A stretch of 64,000 bases of DNA from Nocardia amikacinitolerans NBRC 108937 (GTDB taxonomy: Bacteria > Actinomycetota > Actinomycetes > Mycobacteriales > Mycobacteriaceae): assembly GCF_001612615.1 (NCBI RefSeq), contig NZ_BDAU01000046.1:1-64000 (forward strand), given 5' to 3'. Positions 17,058-25,143 of this stretch are shown in pieces. The notes beneath the pieces were generated by a model. It made no database searches and was not told where the DNA came from. It was given only the letters and a program-made list of their open reading frames with translations. The first letter of the stretch is position 1, and each line of letters opens with the position of its first letter. The position numbers were made by a program, and so were the translations under genes.

Positions 17058-17437
17058 TCTTCCGGATCCTCTCGCTCGCGTCGCGTCGCCACCTCCGCGT
17101 CGCCGGGGTCGTTCTGCACGTCGTCGGTGGTGGTGAGCATGTAGGACCGGTAGGCGAGGGAGAGCACGAACGCCGCGAGACCCATCGTGATCACGATCGC
17201 GGTGAGCATCATCGCCTGGGCGAGCGGGTCCGCCATGCCCTCGTGCGCGCCCGCCTCGGTGGTGCCGACGGGCGGGTCGCCGTCCGGACCGCCGACGGTC
17301 AGGATCAGCAGGTTCACCGCGTTGCCGAACAGGATCATGCCGAGCAGCATCTTGGAGACGGCGCGCTCCAGGATCAGGTAGACGCCGCAGGCGGTGAGAA
17401 CGCCGATGAGGACGAGCAGGGTCAGGTTCGCACTCAT
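17054..17437 (-). CDS. mnhC: Mrp Na+/H+ antiporter subunit C
   Basis: The 127-residue subunit is a NuoK-like three-helix protein (GVYLILERAVSKMLLGMILF; GNAVNLLIL; PLAQAMMLTAIVI). The C-terminal ~25 residues are acidic and hydrophilic. It overlaps mnhA and mnhD by 4 bp on each side, indicating strict translational coupling. Confidence 0.93.
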   Translation of the reverse strand: MSANLTLLVLIGVLTACGVYLILERAVSKMLLGMILFGNAVNLLILTVGGPDGDPPVGTTEAGAHEGMADPLAQAMMLTAIVITMGLAAFVLSLAYRSYMLTTTDDVQNDPGDAEVATRREREDPED

Positions 17438-20268
17438 GCCCGACCACCCCGCGGCGCCGGGGAGGGCTCGTCGCTCGGGGAGTCGCCGAGTTCGCTGTCC
17501 AGGCGGGCGCCGAGGCTGCGCAGCACGTCGAGGACGAGGCCGACCACGATCAGGTAGACGCCCAGGTCGAACAGCAGCGATGTCACCAGCTTGACGTGCC
17601 CGAACAGCGGCAGCGTGACTTCGACGATCGCCGAGGACAGCGGCGGCGCGCCGAGCAGCAGCGAGGTGGCCGCGGTGCCCGCCGCCAGCGTCAGCCCGGC
17701 GCCCAGCACGTGGCCCGCTTCCATCGGCAGCGCCTCGCCGAGTTCGTAGCGGCCGCCCGCGAGATAGCGCAGGGTCAGCGCGAGGCCCGCGGTGAGGCCG
17801 CCCGCGAAACCGCCGCCGGGGGCGTTGTGGCCCGCGAAGAAGAAGTAGACCGAGAGCACCATCATCGTCGGGAAGAGCAGGCGCGCGGTGATCTGCAAGA
17901 CCATCGAGCGTTCCCTGCGGTCCACCAGCCGCCCGGCCGGCAGCCAGCTGACCAGGTCCGGGTTGTAGTCCGGCGAGTCGGCGGCGCGCGGCGCGGCGCC
18001 GAAACGCCTGGTGCGGAACACCATCGAGGCGACGCCGGTGGCCGCGACGATGAGCACCGAGACCTCGCCGAGGGTGTCCCACGCCCTGATGTCTACGAGC
18101 AGCACGTTGACCGCGTTCTTGCCGCCGCCGATCCGGTAGGCGGCCTCGGGGATGCGGTGCCAGATCGGTTCCGCGCCGCGCGCGGCCGTTGCGAAGGCGG
18201 CCAGCACCGCGACGCTCGCCCCTACCGCGACGGCCAGCGCGGCGCGGCGCGTCTCGAACGGGGCGGTCCTGCTCTCCTCGATCTCGGCGGGGAAGGCGCG
18301 CAGGACGAGCACGAAGACCACCAGCGTCACCGTCTCGACGAGGAACTGGGTGAGCGCGAGGTCGGGCGCGCCGTGCAGCGCGAAGATCACGCCGCAGCCG
18401 TAGCCGGTGACGCCGACGACCAGCACGCTGGCGAGCCGGTTCCGCAGGATGGTCGCCGCGAACGCCATGGCCGCCATGATCCCGGCGATGGCCAGCTGCA
18501 GCGGCGAATCCCACAGGCGCAGTTGGACTCCCGTCTTGGTGCCGAGCGCGAGCAGGACCGCGGGCAGGATGGTCAGGGTGCCGAGGATGGCGGCCTGGCT
18601 CAGCGGCAGCGAACCGCGCTGCACCGATCCGGTCATCCGCAGCGAAAGTCGGTCCATCGCGCGCAGGGTTGCGTCGTAGGCGCGGTCGGCGTTGCCGAGG
18701 CGCGGGTGCGCCGTCTCGCCGAATCGGTTGCGCACCAAGAAGAGTGCCGAGCCGACGCTAATGATCAGCACCGAGAGCGCGAGCGGCAGGGTGAAGCCGT
18801 GCCACAGCGCCAGGTGCGAAACCAGTTCTCCCGGAAGAGTTTCCGGATACCCGCGCAGCAGTTCGTCCAGCCACTGCGCGCCGACGCCCGCGGCGAGGCC
18901 TGCGACGGCGAGCACGGCGGGCGGCGCGAGGAACAGCGGCCCCGGCGCGTGCCACGACGGTTGTTCGTCGAGTTCCCTGTCGCCGAACGCGCCCCAGACG
19001 AAGCGGGCGCTGTAACCGACGGTCAGCATGGAGCCGAGCACGATCGCCGCGCACAACGCGACGCGCACCGGAGCCGTCAAGATGTCCGCGTCCAGGATCG
19101 CGCCGAGCGCGCTCTCCTTGCCGACGAACCCGAGCAGCGGCGGAATGCCCGCCATGCTCAGCGCCGCGAGCACGGCGACCCCGCACAGCACCGGCGCCCG
19201 CCGACCGAGACCTGACAACTCGCGCAGATCGCGGGTGCCCGCGCCGTGGTCCACGATCCCGACCACCATGAACAGGCACGCCTTGAACAGCGCGTGCGCC
19301 ACGATCAGCGTCGTCCCGGCCAGCGCCGCGTCCGGTGTGCCGAGCCCGAGCAGCACGATCAGGAAACCCAGCTGGCTCACCGTGCCGAAGGCCAGCAGCA
19401 GCTTCAGATCGGTCACCCGCAGCGCGCGTATGCCCGCGAGCAGCATGGTCACCGCACCGAGGACGAGCACCATCGGATGCCACGGCGGACTGTTCGCGAA
19501 GACCGGCGCGAGCCGCGCGATCAGGTACACGCCCGCCTTCACCATGGCCGCGGCATGCAGGTACGCGCTCACCGGGGTTGGCGCGGCCATCGCGCCGGGG
19601 AGCCAGAAGTGCAAGGGAACGATCGCGGACTTGCTCAGCGCGCCGACGAGTACCAGCGTCACCGCCACCGATACCGCGATCCCGTCCGGCAGGCGGTCCA
19701 TGGCCAGCAGTTCCGACAGCAGATAGGTGCCGCAGGTCTGTCCGAGGATGACGATGCCGACCAGCATGGCCAGCCCGCCCGCACCGGTGACCAGCAGCGC
19801 TTGCAGTGCCGCGCGCCTGCTGGTCGCCCGCTCGGCGTAGTGGCCGACGAGCAGGAACGACAGCACCGTCGTCGTCTCCCAGAAGACGTAGAGCAGCAGC
19901 ATGTTGTCGCTGACGACCAAGCCGAACATTGCGCCGGCGAAGCCGACGAACTGGGCGGCGAAGATGCCGAGCCGCGGTTCGTCGTCGGTGAAATAGCGGG
20001 TGCAGTAGAGCAGGATCAGCGTGCCGATGCCGAGCACCAGCGCGGCCATGACGGCGGCCAGCGAGTCGAAGCGCAGCTCGATGTTCATCGCGATCGCGGG
20101 CGCCCAGGTCACTCGAACCTGCTGTGTGCTATCCCAATTCGCGATCACCCAGCCGAAACCGGCCAGCGGAGCGAGCGCGAGCACCGCGAACGCGTTGCGC
20201 CCCAACACCCGTACGCACCACGGCGCTGCCAGCGCGGCGAGCGCGTGCGCGAGCAGGATTACGAGCAA
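17434..20268 (-). CDS. mnhA: Mrp Na+/H+ antiporter subunit A fused to subunit B
   Basis: The 944-residue first subunit of the complex. Residues 1-~650 are the NuoL-like proton channel (FWETTTVLSFLLVGHY; LHFWLPGAMAAPTPVSAYLHAAAMVKAG). Residues ~650-770 are the MrpA C-terminal part, and residues ~790-930 are a complete MnhB domain (FPTMMVLSVYFFFAGHNAPGG; HVKLVTSLLFDLGVYLIVVG). No separate mnhB exists, so the A-B fusion supplies it and the operon mnhA(B)-C-D-E-F-G is complete. The operon probably starts here; the nearest upstream gene on the same strand is 110 bp away. Confidence 0.94.
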   Translation of the reverse strand: MLVILLAHALAALAAPWCVRVLGRNAFAVLALAPLAGFGWVIANWDSTQQVRVTWAPAIAMNIELRFDSLAAVMAALVLGIGTLILLYCTRYFTDDEPRLGIFAAQFVGFAGAMFGLVVSDNMLLLYVFWETTTVLSFLLVGHYAERATSRRAALQALLVTGAGGLAMLVGIVILGQTCGTYLLSELLAMDRLPDGIAVSVAVTLVLVGALSKSAIVPLHFWLPGAMAAPTPVSAYLHAAAMVKAGVYLIARLAPVFANSPPWHPMVLVLGAVTMLLAGIRALRVTDLKLLLAFGTVSQLGFLIVLLGLGTPDAALAGTTLIVAHALFKACLFMVVGIVDHGAGTRDLRELSGLGRRAPVLCGVAVLAALSMAGIPPLLGFVGKESALGAILDADILTAPVRVALCAAIVLGSMLTVGYSARFVWGAFGDRELDEQPSWHAPGPLFLAPPAVLAVAGLAAGVGAQWLDELLRGYPETLPGELVSHLALWHGFTLPLALSVLIISVGSALFLVRNRFGETAHPRLGNADRAYDATLRAMDRLSLRMTGSVQRGSLPLSQAAILGTLTILPAVLLALGTKTGVQLRLWDSPLQLAIAGIMAAMAFAATILRNRLASVLVVGVTGYGCGVIFALHGAPDLALTQFLVETVTLVVFVLVLRAFPAEIEESRTAPFETRRAALAVAVGASVAVLAAFATAARGAEPIWHRIPEAAYRIGGGKNAVNVLLVDIRAWDTLGEVSVLIVAATGVASMVFRTRRFGAAPRAADSPDYNPDLVSWLPAGRLVDRRERSMVLQITARLLFPTMMVLSVYFFFAGHNAPGGGFAGGLTAGLALTLRYLAGGRYELGEALPMEAGHVLGAGLTLAAGTAATSLLLGAPPLSSAIVEVTLPLFGHVKLVTSLLFDLGVYLIVVGLVLDVLRSLGARLDSELGDSPSDEPSPAPRGGRA

Positions 20269-20378
20269 ACTGCACTCCGTCAGGTCGTGGCGGGCGGTGG
20301 TGCGGTTCCAGCCTACGTGGAGCCAGGGTTTTTCGGGGACGCGGCGGCTATGGCGTCAGCCATGTCGCGGCGGCTCGG

Positions 20379-21692
20379 CTATATGTCCGCTACCTCGTCC
20401 CGCTGCGCGGGCGGCGCGGGTTTGCGATAGGCGCGCGGCCGCAGCCGGTAGAGCAGGAGCAAGGCGATCGCGCACCCGAACACGATCATCAGCGCCACCC
20501 GGCCGGGCGTGGTGGCGTGCGCCATGTTGTCCCGTGGCGGCCACGTCTCGTGCTCCACCGGCAGCGCGGTGACGATGCTCGGCAGGTAGATCGCGCCGAG
20601 GGCGAGCACGGCGCTCGGGCCGTAGTGGGGGCGGGCGGCGCCACCGCAGAACCCGGCGGTCAGCGCGAGCAATACCGTCGCGACGGAGTAGTAGACCGTG
20701 CCGTCGCCGTGCGCGTCGACCCACGCGAACACCGTGACGCCCATCAGCGCCAGCAGCGCAAGGAACGGCGACGGCGCGCGCAGACCGGCGAACAAGCCGA
20801 GCGCGGTGAGCGCGATCACCACGAAGACGCTCCACCATGGCCGGGGCGCGTAACCGAGCGCGTCGGCGGTCGCGACCAGACTCACCGCGAGCAGTACGCC
20901 GATCCCGTCACGGCCGGGCAACAGCATGGCCGCGATGAGCGCGGCGCTGATCGTGGCCGCGATGGCGATCGCGATCTCCAGCCGGTTGTCGCCGGGCGCG
21001 GAGACATTGTTGTATTGGGCGGCCAGCCATTCGGTCGCGGCGAGGACGATCATGCCGAGCACGATCGCCGCGAGTATCGGCGTGATCGGCAGATCGATGG
21101 GCACGGTCGAGTCGCTTTTCGGTTCGGCCCGGTCGCGATTGCGAGCGATGGCGACGAACAGCAGCACCACAGTGATGCCGATCATCCAGAACGGCGGCGT
21201 CTCCAGCACCGACCACGGGTCCTGATCGGGCAGGTCGAGCAGGTCGGCGAGATCGCCGAAGACGAAGAAGCTCGTCGCGCCGAGCACGTAGCCGATCGCC
21301 GAGGCGGGCCTGCGCAGCGCGGCGGCGCCCAACGCGCCCAACAGGATTCCGCCGCATACCGCGTCGATGTAGTTCTGCGTGGTGAGCAGATCGGCGGAAG
21401 ACACGTCGCGGCCCGCGAAGTGGTTGACGTACATGCAGAGCGCGCCGCCGAACGCCACGACCCAGCCGACCACCGGCCGGGCGAAGGTGGTGATCAGCAC
21501 CGCGACCGTGACCGCGACGACCACGCCGATCGTCGCGCCGCGCGGCACGCTGTTGATCAGGCTGGCGATCTGGTACGGGTCGCTCTGCGAGGTCCAGGCG
21601 AAGGTGGTCGGCAGGAACAGCGCGACTCCCGCGACCGCGGCCCCGAGGAAGGCCGTGACCACGTCGACTCCGTCGCCGATCCATCGCCGCAC
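20379..21692 (-). CDS. polytopic membrane protein of unknown function
   Basis: The 437-residue protein has about twelve predicted membrane segments with short loops, beginning FLGAAVAGVALFLPTTFAW and ending with a basic cytoplasmic tail. No transport or enzyme motif is recognised. It is on the same strand as and 110 bp upstream of the Mrp operon, and 73 bp downstream of the CDC48-like ATPase. Codon use is like its neighbours. Function unknown. Confidence 0.8.
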   Translation of the reverse strand: MRRWIGDGVDVVTAFLGAAVAGVALFLPTTFAWTSQSDPYQIASLINSVPRGATIGVVVAVTVAVLITTFARPVVGWVVAFGGALCMYVNHFAGRDVSSADLLTTQNYIDAVCGGILLGALGAAALRRPASAIGYVLGATSFFVFGDLADLLDLPDQDPWSVLETPPFWMIGITVVLLFVAIARNRDRAEPKSDSTVPIDLPITPILAAIVLGMIVLAATEWLAAQYNNVSAPGDNRLEIAIAIAATISAALIAAMLLPGRDGIGVLLAVSLVATADALGYAPRPWWSVFVVIALTALGLFAGLRAPSPFLALLALMGVTVFAWVDAHGDGTVYYSVATVLLALTAGFCGGAARPHYGPSAVLALGAIYLPSIVTALPVEHETWPPRDNMAHATTPGRVALMIVFGCAIALLLLYRLRPRAYRKPAPPAQRDEVADI

Positions 21693-21765
21693 CCAGGCAA
21701 CATACCCGCGCGACCGTGCCGAGCCGGTGATTACCCACTCATCGCCGCCGCATGTCGACCGTCGA

Positions 21766-23994
21766 TCAGCTGCGGTTTTCCGCGTACTTGCGCAGCGCTT
21801 CGACCTGGTCCGGATCCAGCGAAGGACGCACCACCGCGCGGGCGGCGGCGAGATCGGCGGCGGTGACGTCGGCGGCCGCCACGTCGCGTCGCATCGCCGC
21901 GAGCGCGGCCTCGCGCAGCAGCGCGGCGCAGTCGGCGGCGGAGTAGCCGTCCAGGTCGGCGGCCAGCGCGGTCAGGTCGACGTCGGCGGCCAGCGGCACC
22001 GAACGACCCGCGGTCCGCAGGATCTCCAGCCGCGCCGCGGCGTCCGGCGGCGGCACGAACACCAGCCGCTCCAACCGGCCGGGACGCAGCAGCGCGGGAT
22101 CGATCAGCTCGGGCCGGTTCGTCGCGCCGAGCACCACCACGTCGCGCAGCGGCTCGACGCCGTCGAGTTCGGTGAGCAGCGCGGCGACAACGCGATCGCC
22201 GACACCGGAGTCGGTGCTCTGCCCGCGTCGCGGCGCGAGCGCGTCGACCTCGTCGAGGAAGATCAACGACGGCGCGGAATCCCTTGCCCGCTGGAACAAT
22301 TCGCGCACCGCGCGCTCGGACGCGCCGACCCACTTGTCCAGCAGCTCCGCGCCCTTGACCGCGTGCACGCTGAGCTGGCCCGTGCCGGCGAGCGCGCGCA
22401 CCAGGAAGGTCTTGCCGCAACCGGGCGGGCCGTAGAGCAGCACGCCGCGCGGCGGATCGATGCCGAGTCTGGCGAAGGAATCCGGATGGCGCAGCGGCCA
22501 GAGCACCGTTTCGGTGAGCGCCTGTTTCGTCTCGATCATGTCGCCGACGTCGTCCAAGCCGAGGCTGCCGATCGCCAATTCCTCCATGCCGGAACGCGAC
22601 AGCGGACGGATCACCTCCAGCGCGCCGACCAGGTCCTGCTGGGTCAGGTGCGGTTCGGCCTGCTCCTTGCTGACCCGCGACGCCGCGCGCAGCGCCGCCT
22701 CGCGACACAGCGCCGCGAGATCGGACACCACGAAACCCGGTGTGCGCGCGGCGATCTCGTCGAGCTTCAGCTCACCGGTCGGCACCTTGCGCAACAGCTG
22801 CTCCAGCAGCGCCTTGCGCATCGCCGACGTGGGCAGCGGCAGCGCGAGTTCCCGATCGCACAGGTCCGGCGCGCGCAGCCGCGCGTCCACACCGGCCGGA
22901 TGCGCGGTCGTCGCGATGAACGCCACGCTGGTCTCGGCCATTGCCGCGCGCAACTGGTCCAGGATGAGCGTCGCGACCGGCTCCGGGTCGGCGGGCAGCA
23001 GCGCGTCGATGTCGGTGACGAGCAGGATGCCGCCGCGCCCGGACGCGACATCGGCGACCGCCTCGGCCACCTCGCGCAGCCGGGCGCCGCCCTCCTGCGC
23101 GCCGACCGAGGGGCCATCCAATTCGACGAGGCGCCGCGGGGCGGTCACCGATCTGGCCAGGGTGGCCTTGCCGACACCGGCTGGTCCGGTGATCAGCACC
23201 CCGAGATGCGGTGTCGCGCCGAGTGTTCTGAGCAGTTCGGGTTCGTCGAGCGCGAGGCTGAGCCATTCGGTCAGCTTCGAGGCCTGGGCGTGCACGCCGA
23301 CCAGTTCCTCCGCGGGAACGCGCGGCGGTGCGCTGCGCACCGCGGTCGCGCCGTTGGTGCCCGCGACAGCCTCGATCACCGCGCGGGAGGTATGGCCCCC
23401 GGCGGCCGCGCGTTCGGCGGCGTCCATCGCCGCGACCGCTCCCGCGCCCCAGGCGACGGCCGTGTTGGGCTGCACGCTCACCGGACCGCGCACCGGATCG
23501 GTGGCGGTGACGGTCAGCAGTTCGGTGGTCCACGCGATGCCGAAGGTGCGCGACAGCGCCTGGCTCGCCGCCGACGAGGGAATGTCCGGCCCCAGATCGC
23601 GTGGCAGCAGCGACACCGCGTCGCCCACCGTGACGACCTTGCCGAGCAGCGCCTGCCGCAGCGTGGCGGCCGGAATGCTGCGGCAGGCGTGCACCGAGCC
23701 GCTGACCGAGATCTGTTTGGCGCCGAACACCGCGGCGGGGGAGACCACCACGGTGGCGTTCTCACGCAGTCCCGCGTTCGACAGGGTTACGTCGTCCAGC
23801 AGCGCGACGCCCGCCGGAGTGCCCGCGGGCGCGATACCGACCACCGCCGCGGTGCGCCGCGATCCCGCAAGCGCGACTCCGTCCCACTCGCGCAGGCCGA
23901 GCGCCGTCAACGCCTCCGGATGCAGGCGCACGACCCCGCGTCTCGCGTCGGCGGCGGACGTGTTCAGTCGAGCGGTGAGCGCCAGTTCTGCCAC
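21766..23994 (-). CDS. CDC48/p97-like tandem AAA+ ATPase (Rv0435c-like)
   Basis: The 742-residue protein has an N-terminal double-psi barrel-like domain (1-90) and two AAA+ modules. D1 has Walker A GPAGVGKA (269-277 region) and Walker B ILLVTDID (323-330); the Walker A lysine is followed by Ala instead of Thr/Ser, so D1 may bind but hydrolyse poorly. D2 is canonical: GPPGCGKT (522-529), LIFLDE (577-582) and arginine fingers R637/R640 in LLRPGRLER. Such proteins unfold or remodel client proteins. In M. tuberculosis the equivalent Rv0435c lies next to pssA-psd; here these genes are several kilobases apart. Confidence 0.92.
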   Translation of the reverse strand: MAELALTARLNTSAADARRGVVRLHPEALTALGLREWDGVALAGSRRTAAVVGIAPAGTPAGVALLDDVTLSNAGLRENATVVVSPAAVFGAKQISVSGSVHACRSIPAATLRQALLGKVVTVGDAVSLLPRDLGPDIPSSAASQALSRTFGIAWTTELLTVTATDPVRGPVSVQPNTAVAWGAGAVAAMDAAERAAAGGHTSRAVIEAVAGTNGATAVRSAPPRVPAEELVGVHAQASKLTEWLSLALDEPELLRTLGATPHLGVLITGPAGVGKATLARSVTAPRRLVELDGPSVGAQEGGARLREVAEAVADVASGRGGILLVTDIDALLPADPEPVATLILDQLRAAMAETSVAFIATTAHPAGVDARLRAPDLCDRELALPLPTSAMRKALLEQLLRKVPTGELKLDEIAARTPGFVVSDLAALCREAALRAASRVSKEQAEPHLTQQDLVGALEVIRPLSRSGMEELAIGSLGLDDVGDMIETKQALTETVLWPLRHPDSFARLGIDPPRGVLLYGPPGCGKTFLVRALAGTGQLSVHAVKGAELLDKWVGASERAVRELFQRARDSAPSLIFLDEVDALAPRRGQSTDSGVGDRVVAALLTELDGVEPLRDVVVLGATNRPELIDPALLRPGRLERLVFVPPPDAAARLEILRTAGRSVPLAADVDLTALAADLDGYSAADCAALLREAALAAMRRDVAAADVTAADLAAARAVVRPSLDPDQVEALRKYAENRS

Positions 23995-24072
23995 TGTGCC
24001 ATTCTGCCCGCGTTGGGGCGGCGGTGGACAGGGCTCCGCATTCGCCGGGTGGACGGCGTCCCGCTATGGCCC

Positions 24073-24495
24073 CTAGATGATCCGCGCGGCGACGGCCACC
24101 GGCTTTTCCGCGTTGCTCGGCGACAAGCAGACCAGCTTGGCGGTGCCGAGCGCGACGTTCGGGCTGCCCGCGAACGAGCTGTCCGGGTTCTCGGCGAGGA
24201 TCTGCTCGATCACCCGCTTCTCCGCTTCGCTGTCGAGTTCCTTGAACTCACCGCACGTGGTGCGCGAGGCCGGACCGAGGCCGGAGGTGTCGGGCGACTC
24301 GGTGGTCGCCGGAGCGCTGTCGGGAGTGGTCGGCGCCGAAACGGTCGTGGTCGGTGCCTGCGTCGCGCTGGTGCTGGTGCCCGTGCTGCCCTTGCGTAGG
24401 CCGCTCGCATCGGAGGACTCGTCCGACCCGCCGCAGCCGGTCGCCGCCAGAGCCACCGCTCCCGCGGCGAGGACGATGACGGAAATTCGCTTCAT
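24073..24495 (-). CDS. small lipoprotein of unknown function
   Basis: The 140-residue protein has a signal peptide ending in lipobox ALAATGC, then a long Ser/Thr/Pro linker (~25-70) and a small C-terminal domain of ~65 residues with two cysteines (TTCGEF and KLVCLSP) that may form a disulfide. The pattern is that of a surface-anchored mycobacterial-type lipoprotein. It lies 77 bp downstream of the ATPase start on the same strand. No function recognised. Confidence 0.82.
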   Translation of the reverse strand: MKRISVIVLAAGAVALAATGCGGSDESSDASGLRKGSTGTSTSATQAPTTTVSAPTTPDSAPATTESPDTSGLGPASRTTCGEFKELDSEAEKRVIEQILAENPDSSFAGSPNVALGTAKLVCLSPSNAEKPVAVAARII

Positions 24496-24549
24496 TTGGT
24501 GCTTTCCCGGGTGCCACAGAGCGCTGGAGCCTCCAGCGCGTGGGCAGCA

Positions 24550-24691
24550 GTGTATTTGGCGCGCTGGCGCGCGCAAGTTCGCGGCCCCTTTTGTCTCGCT
24601 TCCGAGCGGTCGAGACTCGCGACTTCGTCGCATGCGCTTCGACCGCTCGGAAGCGAGACGGCCGCGAACGGGCTCGTAAGACTCGCCCTCG
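24550..24691 (+). repeat. dispersed palindromic element, copy 1
   Basis: A 142-bp element with three nested inverted repeats: outer arms GTTCGCGGCC (24577-24586) and GGCCGCGAAC (24660-24669), a perfect 21-bp stem (24593-24613 with 24639-24659), and an inner hairpin GCGACTTCGTCGC (24619-24631). A conserved left flank (GGCGCGCTGGCGCGC) and right flank (GGGCTCGTAAGACTCGCC) belong to it. A second copy lies at 60368-60510. It fills the gap between the lipoprotein and UBP-finger genes. Confidence 0.85.
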
Positions 24692-24758
24692 ACGTGGTTG
24701 GGAGCGCGGGAGTGTTGCGTTCGGCCCAGCGGTGCTCCATCCGGCGTGCGTCCCGCGA

Positions 24759-25112
24759 TCAGTGAATGTGCGCCTGCCAGTCCTCGGGAACTCGTCCGCG
24801 CGGTCCCGGCACGCCCTGGTCCGCCGGATGGCTGTGCGGGGGAGCGAGCTCGGGTCCGCCGCCGTACATCTCCTCGCTGCGGAAATCCCAGAACCAGTCC
24901 TCACCCGGCTCGAAGCTCTGGATGAAGGGGTGACCGGTGTCCTTGGCGTGCTTGCTCGCGTGCTGGGCAGGGGAGGTGTCGCAGCAGCCGATGTGACCGC
25001 ATTCGGCGCAGCGGCGCAGGTGCACCCACCACCCCTGCTCGGCCTCGCACTCGAGGCAGCCGGAGCCGCTGGGCGGGACAGCGGGGTTGATGCCTTCGAT
25101 GGCTTCCGTCAT
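24759..25112 (-). CDS. UBP-type zinc finger protein
   Basis: The 117-residue protein is almost entirely a UBP (ZnF-UBP) zinc finger. Candidate ligands are C19, C22, C35, C38, C43/C44, H51, H55 and H61, followed by the conserved FEPGEDWFW segment. In eukaryotes this fold binds the free Gly-Gly tail of ubiquitin. In bacteria the role is unknown. Start at 25112 is fixed by AGGAGG nine bases upstream. It is the third gene of a unit with the histidine kinase (31 bp upstream) and the flavoprotein. Confidence 0.88.
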   Translation of the reverse strand: MTEAIEGINPAVPPSGSGCLECEAEQGWWVHLRRCAECGHIGCCDTSPAQHASKHAKDTGHPFIQSFEPGEDWFWDFRSEEMYGGGPELAPPHSHPADQGVPGPRGRVPEDWQAHIH

Positions 25113-25143
25113 TCGGTGTGCCTCCTGGCGGCGATACGTTCGG

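Noticed and set aside
15702-17144. 480-residue frame antisense to mnhD
   Set aside because: It is a shadow of the well-identified subunit; composition is Gln/Arg/His-rich as in other GC-driven antisense frames here.
24550-24691. insertion sequence or MITE with target duplication
   Set aside because: No matching direct repeats were seen at the ends of either copy and the inverted repeats are internal, not terminal.
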